Below are positions 32,440 through 43,289 of a DNA stretch of 64,000 bases, piece by piece. The first letter of the stretch is position 1. Each line of letters starts with the position of its first letter. Source of the DNA: Aricia agestis (taxonomy: Eukaryota > Arthropoda > Insecta > Lepidoptera > Lycaenidae); contig NC_056428.1 in NCBI RefSeq assembly GCF_905147365.1, forward strand, positions 9,640,001-9,704,000. Direction: 5' to 3'. The position numbers and the translations under genes are program-made. The notes beneath the pieces are model-generated. The model made no database searches. It had not been told where the DNA came from and worked only from the letters and a program-made list of their open reading frames with translations.

Positions 32440-33541
32440 AAGCTGTCCCGGCAAACGTTGCTTTGCCATAATATAAAGTATTTCGCCCATATTATTTTAT
32501 TGAAGTGACTAAATAAGTATGTCGCCATGGCAACGTCGATCGCTATCCCGTCGCATAAACAATGGTCGCCATCAGTCTCGAGTTGTAATAATTTACTATT
32601 ATTTATTCAACAAATGCACTTTGTTTATGAATATAATTATTATTTTTAACAAAAAATTAAAACCGACTTCCAAGGTAAAAACAATAATAACATCCTTATA
32701 ATATGAACTAAAAAGTATTAAATAATTTTTCCTATCTAATAGTGCCTTTTTCCGAATTCGGTTAAAACTCTACTATTTCTGTACTCAATCTTCATCATTT
32801 TGAAATCGGTACCAGTTCCAAAAGTTTCAAATATTCTGGCAGACTAAAGATTCAGCTATCTGGTACCGACTTCAAAATGATGAAGATTGACTTCTCAAAG
32901 TAATGTCAAATGCGTGCCTTATGCTCTGGAGTTAAGGCTGAATTTGTTATGTTTAATTTTGGTGACATTGGTGACCCTGACGTGGTAATGATGATGATGA
33001 TGATGAATGTAATTTGCATAGTAGCATATGCTTTCAGTTTTTAAAACAGCGCTTAAGCCCGCGAACTTGTATTTATAAGGAATCCGGAGTTCTCTTAGTA
33101 TCTTCGGAACCATAGTATACCTCGGTGCAAAATCTTGGGTTTTGGTAGCACATGCTTAGGATGCTTCTTATAAAACCAAAATCACCATATGTTTCGATAT
33201 AGATTTCGAGGAGTTCCCTCGATTACTCATGGATCCCATCATCAAGTCACCACTTTTGTGAACATGGTACCAAAGTGGAGTGAAGCCTAATACAACAAAA
33301 CAAAAATTTCGAAAATCGGTTCACAAACGGCGGAGTAATCGTTGAACATACACAAATAAAAATAAAATAAAAAATATCCACAGCCGAACATATAACCTCC
33401 TCCTTTTTGGAAGTCGGTTAAAAAATACGCAGTAGCCGATTCTCAGACCCACTGAATATGCATATAAAATTTGGTTAAAATCAGTAAAGCCGTTTCGGAG
33501 GAGTACGCGGCCTAACATTGTTACACGAGAATTTTACATAT
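32440..33541 (-). mobile_element. 'ctgtcccggcaa' helitron-like family, split by a TIR element
   Basis: Left part 32440-32656 ('agctgtcccggcaaacgttg', 'aacaatggtcgccatcagtc') and right part 33425-33541 ('gtagccgattctcagaccca', 'agtaaagccgtttcggagga', 'acacgagaatttta') are contiguous in the relative at 35437-35758. Confidence 0.6.
32657..33424. mobile_element. 'aaccgacttcc' TIR element, nested (~770 bp)
   Basis: Left 'ttaaaaccgacttccaagg' and right 'tttttggaagtcggttaaa' are inverted. An internal inverted pair lies at 32785-32890 ('aatcttcatcattttgaa' against 'ttcaaaatgatgaagatt'), plus a (GAT)n run at 32989-33006. No transposase. Confidence 0.6.
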
Positions 33542-34154
33542 TATGAGCCACTACCACCTGATATAATATATGCTGCCATATAACATAATATTATGCTGAT
33601 TGCTGTTAGCAAGTCGAAATAAACAAAGACTTGTTTTGTCTCTTGGATCTTTTTATTAAGTATCTCGGAATATTGTTACATAGAGTTGGCATTCAACAAT
33701 ATAGTATATTCATATAATAGTAACAATAATTACAAAAAGTAATAACATTGCATAGGTGACAGGCCTCCCAGTTTATCCACCTTACCCATACATAAATAAT
33801 ATTATCATTTATCGTGCATTTTGCTGTCATATTATCGAAAAACAGTAATCTAATAAAGGCTTGGAACAGTTATCTTTGTGGTAATTTATTTATTCCTGGC
33901 CATAAATAATTATTTGGCCTGATAAGAATCTCTGTGTGGGATTTGATATTATCCTACGTTAAAAATACATTCACATTTATGCTAAGACTGGAATAGATCG
34001 GATTCTTAACCTGAAAGCGAAGACAGCAAAAAGCACAGAATATGTAAAAGCTACTAGCAACAATATAGGTAAGTACATAGTTTTAAGCACTCACTGATTT
34101 TGTCGCGAAGCACTTCACTAATAGTGTGCTAACTATCCCGACTCCCGAAGCGAT
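33542..34154. other. Intergenic, no feature recognised
   Basis: AT-rich, only chance ORFs. Confidence 0.4.
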
Positions 34155-35320
34155 GCACAGTGTTTTAGAAATAACCAAAATCGGACATGACTAAGTCAAT
34201 GCAATGAGTCGATGGCGTCTTATATTTCAAATGCAAGAGTAGAACTCCCATGTGCGCATTTCACTTAGTTTTTAAGAAAATCAATTTTTAAATTAGTCAT
34301 TTTTTGACTCCTTGAAAATGAAATTATTTTATTTAAATTAATTACGAGGGTTTGTAAACTTGCTACCCAGTTGATTAGATTAATCATTAAAAAACACAAA
34401 TTTTGTACTTTATTCCATTCCTACAATTCAAGTAGTTTCTGAGATTTTAATGTTTTTAAATATTTAGACTTTATTTTTTTTCTGCTTTCCTATATGATTT
34501 CCGCCCTTTTCTGTCCAAACTGAAAAATACTTTGGTATAGTCTTTACACTACAATATTTTTATTTTTTGTGAATCGCGTCTCATACCAAAGATTTACGAA
34601 TTTCTAATTTTTATTCGCGCCTTAAAAATTTTAAGAGCAAAGTTTCATCGAAGTGTTAAAAAAATATCATGTGTTAACATGTGGACAGCATTTTTGACGA
34701 CCAAGGTGATGAAGAATAAAATAATATATTATTATTTGACGGATTTATTATTTGACTGATTAATAATTGACTGATTATTTAAATTGTAAATGTTTTATTA
34801 TTTGTCTGATTATAAAAAAATATATTTGATGAAACTTTGCTCTTACATTTTTAAGGCGCGAATGAACAATTAAAAATTCGTAAATCTCTGGTATGAGACG
34901 CGATTCGCTAAAATAAAAATATTGTAGTGTAAAGACTATACTAAAGTATTTTTCAGTTTGGACAGAAAGTGCGGAAATCATATAGGAAAGCAGAAAAAAA
35001 ATAAAGTCTAAATATTTAAAAACATTAAAACCTCAGGAACTACTTGAATTGTAGGAATGAAATAAAGTACAAAATTTGTGTCTCTTAATGATCAATCTAA
35101 TCAACTGGGTAGCAAGTTTATAAACCCTCGTATTTAATTTAAATAAAATAATTTCGCTTTCAGGGAGTCAAAAAATGACTAATTTAAAATTTTTTTTTCT
35201 CAAAAACGAAGTAAAATGCGCACACGGGAGTTCTACTCTTGCATTTGAAATATAAGACGCCATCGACTCATTGCATTAACTTAGTCATGTCCGATTTTGG
35301 GGATTTCTAAAACACTGTGC
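34155..35320. mobile_element. Large foldback element, arms ~500 bp (1166 bp total)
   Basis: Left arm from 34155 ('gcacagtgttttagaaat') to about 34660 and right arm from about 34825 to 35320 ('atttctaaaacactgtgc') are inverted with only scattered differences. Matching landmarks include 'tcggacatgactaagt', 'acccagttgattagatt', 'atgatttccgcccttttctg' and 'gcaaagtttcatcgaagtg'. The spacer is about 160 bp and AT-rich. No ORF of note. Class unknown; could be a long-TIR MITE of any superfamily. Confidence 0.85.
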
Positions 35321-35436
35321 GACGCGGCGTTTCGACTTTCGATATTATGTCACCGTAAATTTAAAAAACCGCGAGATTATTTTATAACTAAGTGATGGAT
35401 TGTAACCAACCAGTTTTAAGGCTTTTTATAAAAATA

Positions 35437-35758
35437 CTAGTTGTCCCGGCAATGTTGTTTTGCCATATAAAGTATTTCGCCCATATTTTTTATTGATTTT
35501 TTAATATTTTATTGACAACGTCCATCGCTATCACGTCGCACAAACAATGGTCGCCGTCAGACTCGAGTTGTAATAATTTACTATTATTTATTCAACAAAT
35601 GCACTTATCAATATAAAAAGTAGCCAGTAGCCGATTCTCAGACTTACTGAATATGCATAATATAAAATTTGGTAAGGATCAGTAAAGCCGTTTCGGAGGC
35701 GTACGGTAACTAACATTGTGACACGAGAATTTTATATATAAAATTTTATATATATAAA
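35437..35758 (-). mobile_element. 'ttgtcccggcaa' helitron-like family, intact copy
   Basis: CTAG at 35437-35440 followed by 'ttgtcccggcaatgttgttt', then 'aacaatggtcgccgtcagac', 'gtagccgattctcagactta', 'cgtttcggaggcgtacgg' and 'cgagaattttatatataaa'. Serves as the unbroken reference for 32440-33541. Confidence 0.6.
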
Positions 35759-35912
35759 AGATTTCGTAATTAAAGTAACCTAAATTGTATGAAAATTTGA
35801 TGTATAACATTGAATAAAATTAAATATATTTAAGGCGCAGTTTGAATGTTCGGTTATTAAAATTAATCTAATTTATTATTCAACTATAAACAATCTCGCG
35901 ATTTTTACAATT

Positions 35913-36120
35913 TAAGATCTAAACACACGAGGCCGAAAATACGCGGCTGAAATTCGGCATGATTACGCTTGCAATACGCTACGAGCTACGGTCTATACGC
36001 ATACAATATAACGCGACGTAATTTCGGCATGGTGTGTCATCAGAAAATTAAAATACATCTCAGGCGTAATCATGCCGAACTTCGGCCGCGTATTTTCGGC
36101 CTAGTATGTTTAGACACTTA
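35913..36120. mobile_element. 208-bp MITE, ~55-bp TIRs
   Basis: 'taagatctaaacacacgagg' and 'ccgaaaatacgcggctgaaa' are inverted as 'ttcggccgcgtattttcgg' and 'atgtttagacactta'. The 71-aa ORF inside is an artefact. Confidence 0.8.
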
Positions 36121-37505
36121 TGGTGACAGATATACTTTCTATGTCGTGGTCACGTGGTCCGTGGTCATGTGGTCTGCGGTATGATGTCCTTGTTTAGGTT
36201 GTTGAACACAATATAGTCACAATTATAATTATTATCCAAGTATGGCTGGATATTTGTCGTGAACAACATGAGAAATCTGAGGAGTGGGGACAGTCCCAAT
36301 TACCCCCGAGCTGATTGCGCGCAATTAACGCGCGCCGTTCATTTCCTCTGCTCATATCGGTCCTCTACTCCTGTATCACGATTCCTAAGTCCTAAGTCCC
36401 TAGCCCGATACAATTGAGAATCGAGTTCATTCTTAGTTCTTGATACCCCGTTAACATAGCTTATTTTGTGAATCAAAAATTAAAAATGTTGACAAAAATG
36501 TAAATACTAAACAAGTTGTAAAAATATGGCGAAACATAACCAGCGTATAAAAATATCCCAATTACGGGTTACTCTACAAAAGCCACTCGTAAAAGGTTCG
36601 TTTAAAATTCAAACAAGACTTAAATCTTGAAAACGCCAAGGGTTTGCGTTAATAAAATATTTTATTGCAGTGAAAAGATAATTTCGAAATTACTCTTTAG
36701 ATGGAGGGCGAAACGGCGTCTTTAATATGGTAATGCCCGACCATGTTACCGGCGCGGCGTCCGAACGATTTTATTTTCATGTTTCGCAGTTGCCTTTGTT
36801 GAACGAGGCTGTACAGAAAGGCTTAAATTGCCCCGTGAATTGAGCGTTTGCATAAAGCTATCAATTGCAACTTGCCAGGCTGCCGACCGTAAAGCAAAAA
36901 CTTTTGAAATTCGAAGGGTTTCGCTATCGAGCGTTAAAATAATTTTCTGTCCTCGCATGCTCGAGTTTCATATTTCTAGCGTAAAATCAATTTCGAGTAA
37001 ATTCGCTTCAAATCCTATTAAACGATAATTCCGTTTTATCGGTCCTCGTATATTCTAGTCATTTCGGAAACTTTTTGAACTTAAAAGAATATCTAGGTAT
37101 ATAATTCGAATCTTAATCGACGATTTAGAGCCGGAGCACAAAATCTCGAAAAGTACATTATTTATTTAGGCGTGATCCACATTGTCTGATGTACTTAACT
37201 TGTTGCGACTTGCGGCCCACACTTTAAGAGGTCTTAAAAAGTCAATTTCGGCTTAATTCCTCAATAACCGTAAACAAGTTAATCGCCTCTCAACCACTTA
37301 CTTCAAGCCGCTAAGAGTTTATCAAATTTAAAGCAGACACACGCAGATTTTTTAAGGGATATAGAATTGTAGATATACGTAGTACGGTACCCTCAGAACA
37401 AGAAAAAATCTGTGTACGTACCTAAGGGCCGGGACACATAAACACGATAGGACGTCGTGTCATATTATATTCTATTAGATTAGAAGCGTATTTTGCCCGT
37501 GCTAT
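36121..37505. other. Repeat-poor stretch, probable low-copy host DNA
   Basis: 36300-37150 has mixed composition without transposon ends ('gcgcgcaattaacgcgcgcc', 'ccatgttaccggcgcggcgt'). Two overlapping opposite-strand ORFs of about 70 aa (36746-37028) show no recognisable domain. Confidence 0.4.
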
Positions 37506-37942
37506 TTAAGAGGGCGGCTAACCCCAAAAATCAAACATCATCCTTCTCTCTTCACACTCACGCCCGTCTTTCATATGCCAGGTGAAAAAGAACGACGCGG
37601 ATTCATCGCCAAATTAGTTTTTTCTCAATAACTCGATAAATATACAACATTTTAAAAATCCGCTAGGTCGATCTCTCAATGATGAATTTTATACAATGTG
37701 TTAAAATATTAACTTAGTTCAATGCACGGTCATGGCAATAAAAGAAAAATTCGTGAAAATTAGAAGCATCTTTGTGATTTTTTTCTATCGAGAAAATTTT
37801 AAGATATCGTGTTTTTGCTCAGATCGAATTCTCGGAAATATAATGTAGTATTTAATTTTAGAAAATGAAACAATTCGGGGCTTATTTTCAAGTATAAAAA
37901 TGAATTATAAAATCGACAATTTAGGGTTAGTCGCCCCCTTAA
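37506..37942. mobile_element. TTAA-flanked MITE, copy B (437 bp)
   Basis: TTAA at 37506 and 37939, ends 'gagggcggctaacccc' and 'gggttagtcgccccc'. It is the inverted relative of 14195-14632, with the same internal order reversed. Confidence 0.8.
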
Positions 37943-38051
37943 GTCAAATTCGTGCACAACACAGAGTCAAGTCTGCCTTTTTCTGTACTCTAAAGTTATT
38001 TGAAATCATGCTTATGTGTGCGTGCGCATTTGAGCTGCATAAACAATGCTA

Positions 38052-38432
38052 TACAGGGTGCAATTAAACCTTCCTGCCAAATTTTGATATATTGATCTTT
38101 AATGGAATCAAAAATAAATGTATTTTTTCTTTTATAATCACTCAGTACTAAAATGTTAAGAAATAGCTACCGAAAGTTATACTAAAAAACACTACAATTA
38201 ATGGACACGATGCATCGGCCGCACGTGACGTGCCCCCACGCGCGCGTCTCTCCCCGCGTCACCCCCTCTCATTCTCCCGCACCGCGAGTGACTGTTCTGC
38301 AACGATTTTAAATGGGATAAAATATGTCATTGAAAACAAATAACACCCAATTTTTTTGGTATAAAATGGACTCTCTTAATGATATCTAAGCACTGCAAAA
38401 AATTTGGCAGGAAGCTTTAATTGCACCCTGTA
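38052..38432. mobile_element. TA-flanked MITE with CAGGGTG ends (381 bp)
   Basis: Left 'tacagggtgcaattaaacct' and right 'gctttaattgcaccctgta' are about 33-bp inverted ends, flanked by TA. TA targets and CAGGGTG-type ends are common for Tc1/mariner-type elements. The centre (38215-38300) holds a C-rich block ('gtgcccccacgcgcgcgtct'). Confidence 0.7.
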
Positions 38433-39014
38433 TTATGCTGTTTTCTTTGCGTACATTTTGTTACTAAATATCACAACAACACAAGCGTTGAACTCTTAAA
38501 ATATCTTAATCGTTTGTGAAGTAAGTAATGTACTCGTATCTACTATGAGAAAAAATTATGCATAGGCAGATCATTGGCGGAGCGTAATTTTTTGGTTGGG
38601 TTATTTCAAGTCACTGTCAATAAAATATGTCAATCGTGATTGCGGGGCTAGGCTCGACATTAGCCTAGTTAATTACGTGGGTCTGCAATCTGCCGAGAAT
38701 TAAGTTGTCTGATAGTACATATAAACTATAGGTATAGATAATTGTAACTAGGCAAAAAGCGGAGTCATTAAACCGGTGTTTTTATCTAGCGTCGCAGCTC
38801 GTAGCAATTACGCCACTAACGAATGACTTTTATGAGGTGCGCTGACATTCAACTATTTATTTCAGTAAATTTACATTGCAAAGTTAAATTTAAATAGTGC
38901 TTAACTTGACGTCGCGGTTTAAAAGTTGGCTAAAATATTCCCGGGGAAATATTGCATATTCCTCGGTTTTACATACCTAGGTACACACATTGCACGTCAG
39001 ATGATGTCAGATGA
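38433..39014. other. Intergenic with a diverged GTAC MITE
   Basis: About 38540-38718 has 'atgcataggcagatc', 'ttggttgggttatttcaagt' and ends 'aagttgtctgatagtac', a diverged member of the GTAC MITE family. The rest is unrecognised. Confidence 0.45.
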
Positions 39015-39152
39015 CCGCAACACGACGCGTAGATGCATTTCGAAATTAGTATGGATTTGACAGATTCGTAAGACGTCTCACGCAATTGAAATCTGTCAAA
39101 TCCATACAAATTTATGCAGCGCCGCGCCTCGCCTCGCCTCGTCACGTTGCGG
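39015..39152. mobile_element. 138-bp hairpin MITE
   Basis: 'ccgcaacacgacgcg' and 'agtatggatttgacagatt' are inverted as 'aatctgtcaaatccatac' and 'cgtcacgttgcgg'. The right arm has extra 'cgcctcgcctcgcctcg' copies. Confidence 0.75.
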
Positions 39153-39224
39153 TATGACTTGACCCTTATTACTACAGACTACAGTAGTCCACTAAACCTA
39201 AGTTTCTTTATGGTATGCAAATTA

Positions 39225-39320
39225 TATAATATATCTTATATCTTTAAACGAGCAATTCTTGTATATATATATATATATATATACAAGAATTGCTCGTTTA
39301 AAGATATAAGATATATTATA
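39225..39320. repeat. Perfect palindrome around a (TA)n core
   Basis: 'tataatatatcttatatctt' through 'gagcaattcttgtatata' reads back exactly to 39320. It consists of two inverted copies of the 5' end of the helitron-like 'cgataaatcgatctagctag' family. Confidence 0.9.
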
Positions 39321-39340
39321 TTTTTTATTATTATAATAAT

Positions 39341-39563
39341 TGGAATCTCGGAATCTCCTCGTAAGCTCCAACGATTTTCATGAAATTTTGTTTAAGGAGG
39401 GTTTCGGGGGCGATAAATCGATCTAGCTAGGAATCATTTCTAGAAAATGTAATTTTATTCGTGTTTTATCGAATATCAAACAGCTAGTTTTGATTAATAT
39501 GACTAGATGACACGGTGAACTTCATATCACTTCCCTCCTAATAAACCTTCCCTGAACTTCTAC

Positions 39564-39610
<47 letters not shown>

Positions 39611-39850
39611 ATTATTATAATTGGAATCTCGGAATCTCCTCGTAAGCTCCAACGATTTTCATGAAATTTTGTTTAAGGAGGGTTTCGGGGGCGATAAATC
39701 GATCTAGCTAGGAATCATTTCTAGAAAATGTAATTTTATTCGTGTTTTATCGAATATCAAACAGCTAGTTTTGATTAATATGACTAGATGACACGGTGAA
39801 CTTCATATCACTTCCCTCCTAATAAACCTTCCCTGAACTTCTACGAATAT
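39341..39850 (+). repeat. Direct duplication, 229-bp identical units offset by 281 bp
   Basis: 39341-39569 and 39622-39850 read identically by eye, from 'tggaatctcggaatctcc' to 'gaacttctacgaatat'. Each holds a helitron-like 3' end ('cgataaatcgatctagctag', ending 'aacagCTAG|T' at about 39483/39764) plus about 80 bp of flank. A (TA)n tract (39568-39607) separates them. Confidence 0.92.
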
Positions 39851-40312
39851 TTCAAGACTATAATTAGCCAAAGGTGAATGCCCAAAAATGTATGGACTAA
39901 AAACCCGTAATCGATTGAAACCATTTATATGTGGCATAGTAGACTACTTATACTGTATCCCAAATACAATGTCCTTTTTGGATTAAACAATCACCGAGTA
40001 CTTTAAATACGATCGTAACTAATTGACTTTTCTTAAAGGAATCTATACGATATTCAGGACGACGCGATGCTACAAACGATAGTTTGGCGATTAGTACGTA
40101 GTAAAACATTTATAATACAGATGTACAGTGTTGTAATTATGTATTTATGAATTTAACGTTTAAATATTTATCACTTTTATATCTCACAGTATAGAATGTT
40201 AGTTTGGTATAGAAAATAATCTGTATACAATATGTACTGTTTTTTTAGGATTATTACCTATACATGATATCGGTTACATACACACATATACATGATATCG
40301 GTTAAATGATCG
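39851..40312. other. Intergenic, no feature recognised
   Basis: A short direct repeat 'tacatgatatcggttacat' / 'tacatgatatcggttaaat' lies at about 40260-40306; otherwise nothing. Confidence 0.4.
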
Positions 40313-40430
40313 TTTTTTTATAAAATAAGGGGGCAAACGAGCAAACGGGTCACCTGATGGAAAGCAACTATACTGTCGCCCATGGACACTCGCAACATTA
40401 GAAGAGCTGCAGCCTGCAAGTACGTTGCAG
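40313..40430 (-). mobile_element. Truncated poly-T retroposon, copy 1
   Basis: Short T-run, 'ataaaataagggggcaaacg', 'gggtcacctgatggaaagca', 'cgcccatggacactcgcaac'. The left poly-T implies a retroposon on the minus strand with its A-tail here. Relatives at 45705, 54148 and 55885. Confidence 0.6.
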
Positions 40431-40690
40431 TAATATAGTGACAGTTTATTTCAGAGTTTTACAGTGCGCAGCAGAAAGTTACGCAAAAAACGCACGGTGG
40501 AAGACTGCCACTCATTAAAGTGATGAGGATGGTATATTTTTTGCGTGGAGCGATGGCGAAAAGTTGCAGATGGTATGATTCCGAACAGATTCTTAGAGCA
40601 CTCCCCGTGATACAACCGATAGAGGATGTAGAGTGAAGCCACTTGTGATTTAGTTTATTCTTAAAATATATTATATTTGACATACTTTTT

Positions 40691-41072
40691 AGGGTTCCGT
40701 ACCCAAAGGGTAAAAACGGGACACTATTACTAAGACTTCGATGTCTGTCCGTCTGTCTGTCTCCAGGCTCTTACTCAAGAACCGCTATAGCTAGACTTCT
40801 GAAATCTTCACAGATTGTGTATATCTGATGCCACTGTAACAACAGATACTAAAAATTAAATAAAATTAAGATTCAAAGGAGGCTCCCATACAAAAAACGT
40901 GATTTTTTGCCCTTTTTGGCTCCTAATCTATAATGGCTATATTATGTAGACACATGTTTTTTTTACGAAATCCTCAATTATGTGCGTACTTTAATATTTA
41001 ATCGCAAAATTAAAATAAAATAAATAATAAGGGGGGTGCGCGAGTCCGACTCGCACTTGGCCGATTTTTTTT
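40691..41072 (+). mobile_element. 'gggttccgtaccc' family, unbroken copy (382 bp)
   Basis: 'agggttccgtacccaaaggg', (GTCT)n, 'caagaaccgctatagctaga', 'ggctcccatacaaaaaacgt', then 'gactcgcacttggccgattt' at the end. Reference for the interrupted copy at 4257-5201. Confidence 0.65.
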
Positions 41073-41552
41073 CGCTTTCACGAGAAATATCACAAAAACA
41101 AAGGAAATAACTAGTTGATTCGAAGTAGATACCATACTGTGTGTCTCAGATTTATATTTTCAAATTATCGGTTTTGGTTATGGTTTAGAAAAAAATTAAT
41201 TGCATATTTTCAATCTACTATTTATGCTCTACTTTGCTGTACATAAATTATTTTAAACAACTATGGGTTTTTTTTGGGCATTGTCCTTTCAGCCGGTTTT
41301 AGCAAGTACAAAATTTAAAATTCATTCATATATTTATAAAGATGCACAGAATAACGATAGAGCTCGTGTTGTGCTGTTGGTGATGAGAAAATATCTTGAG
41401 TAAGGAAGGAAAAACTTGTCGCAAACTCAGTGTAAGTTTTAACTATAATTTACATTACAGTTTAACTTCGCCAAGAATATCCTCGCTTGGGAGTTGGGGC
41501 TAAATATACTCTACAGTACAATATATTGGCAAAACATGTTTACTTTATCTTA
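41073..41552. other. Intergenic, no feature recognised
   Basis: AT-rich; nothing supported. Confidence 0.4.
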
Positions 41553-42001
41553 TCCATACTAATATTATAAATGCGTGTCTACCTATCTATACATAAGTTT
41601 AACATAATAACCAAAATCATAAACGTAAAAAAGAAGAGCCAAGTTCAATACCAAACATTATGCCTGTCTGTGGCTTCGCCGTAAAAAAAATGGAGATCTA
41701 AATGAGTGCCAAGTTCTAGGGAAAATAGAAATATGTATTTATAGGAACCAAAGAACATTATGAACAAATAACAGAGTCTATTTCTTTGCTTTATCTATAA
41801 CAATTGCTGTTATTTAAATAATGTTAGATCTTAAAATAGATTAGATCTAACTTGGCCAGTTTTCATTACATCAACCATTTCATAAAGTTTTTGAATACTA
41901 ATTTAATTCTGATAAAAACTAGCCAAGTCAAATCTAATCTACTTTAAGATTCTGTTATACTAGAACATGGCTTGACAGTTGACACGCTACCGCGTGTCTA
42001 G
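41553..42001 (+). mobile_element. Helitron-like element with terminal hairpin + CTAG
   Basis: A|TCCATACTAATATTATAAATG start. The end is GACACGC-TACC-GCGTGTC (41981-41998) leading directly into CTAG (41998-42001) and A. The interior 41640-41960 shares blocks with the inverted-repeat element at 57107-57640 ('gagtgccaagttcta', 'ttagatctaacttggccagt'). Possibly composite. Confidence 0.45.
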
Positions 42002-43289
42002 ATAGGTAGACAGATCTGACAGATATCAATTCACGACGACACCGCTGAACTGATTTGGCTGTTATGTTTTAAAATGTATGAAGTCTGTTCCAAATTTCTA
42101 CCACTAACGAGACCTATATAAGTATATAGTAAAATTGTCTACTAAATACTGAATCATTAGGTATAACCAGACCGCAATCTAAAATATCCTGTCAGTAAAA
42201 AGTTACGGCTGAATGAAAAGTCAACATATTTTTTACCATTTTGTATGAAAAATATAGTAGATATAATAAAAATATATTGAGTTTGGTGCAAATGTCCACA
42301 ACCAATAACACTTACGCAATGGTCTGCTAAATACATATAATTCATTATAACTGGACCACAACCAAAAATATCCTGCAAGTAAAAAGTTATGACGGAATGA
42401 AAAAGTTTTCTACCATTTTATTCCATAAAATAATGTTAATATGTGTAAAGTGTTAATATGATCCATTACACTTTTGAACTACTCACTATGTTATGTCATG
42501 CCGCTTGCCATTTCTTATTAATTAGGTTTTCACTGAAATAGATGAATATCAAAATCAATATTTTCACTCAAAAATAATTTTTCATATGGTCATAAATTTT
42601 TAATCACAGCTTATTTTTATTTGCTCTTAAAATGAAAGTTATTATTTTTTAATGGACAATAAGTCAATATGGGTCTCGTTAGTGGTGGAAATTTGGACCA
42701 CTTTTTTCATTCTCCTTTGGTATCGAGATACTTTGAGTCCCGGAAAAGGCCATAGGATACTTTTTTTTCCCGCGACCTTCGTTGAAATTTTTATAATATC
42801 AGCAACCGAACATTATGTTAGGTATGATAAAAAACTCTAAGTACTTCGTAATGTCCCGGTTTCCACATTATCTCCCTGGCAAATTTAGTTCTCAAATCCG
42901 AATAAAATAAAATAATTTAGGGATTTTAAAAGGATTTATTGGAAGTTTTATAAGTAATATTATAAAACCTACCTCATACTTTGGTTTTGGATGAAAGGCT
43001 CCTAATGTTTTTACCACATAATATAATATTTCATATTATAATAACCCAAATTTATTTTTGACAAATTGCTTAATTATAAAAGGGTTTGTGCCCAAAACAC
43101 GCTCTGCGGCAACTCAGGTTGAAATATCCTTTCACGTGAGTGTATATTAAAGGCGCTATCGATCATTTGGTCGTATGGACGATGAGTGAACTAAATTGAA
43201 AATAGATGAGTTGAGTAAGTAACTTGATTAAAAACAGAAACAAAACATGGATGATAAGTGCAAAACCAGCCCTTTAACCAAGACCTGCT
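42002..43289. other. Intergenic, weak internal repetition
   Basis: Two related stretches, 42150-42220 and 42340-42405, share 'atataa/accaga-ccgcaa' and 'aaaatatcctg' plus 'agtaaaaagttac'. 42690-42780 ('gagatactttgagtcccgga') is a helitron-like fragment. No gene. Confidence 0.4.

Noticed and set aside
36746..37028. Host exon candidates (two ~70-aa ORFs on opposite strands)
   Set aside because: No recognisable domain or convincing splice structure; lengths are within chance expectation.
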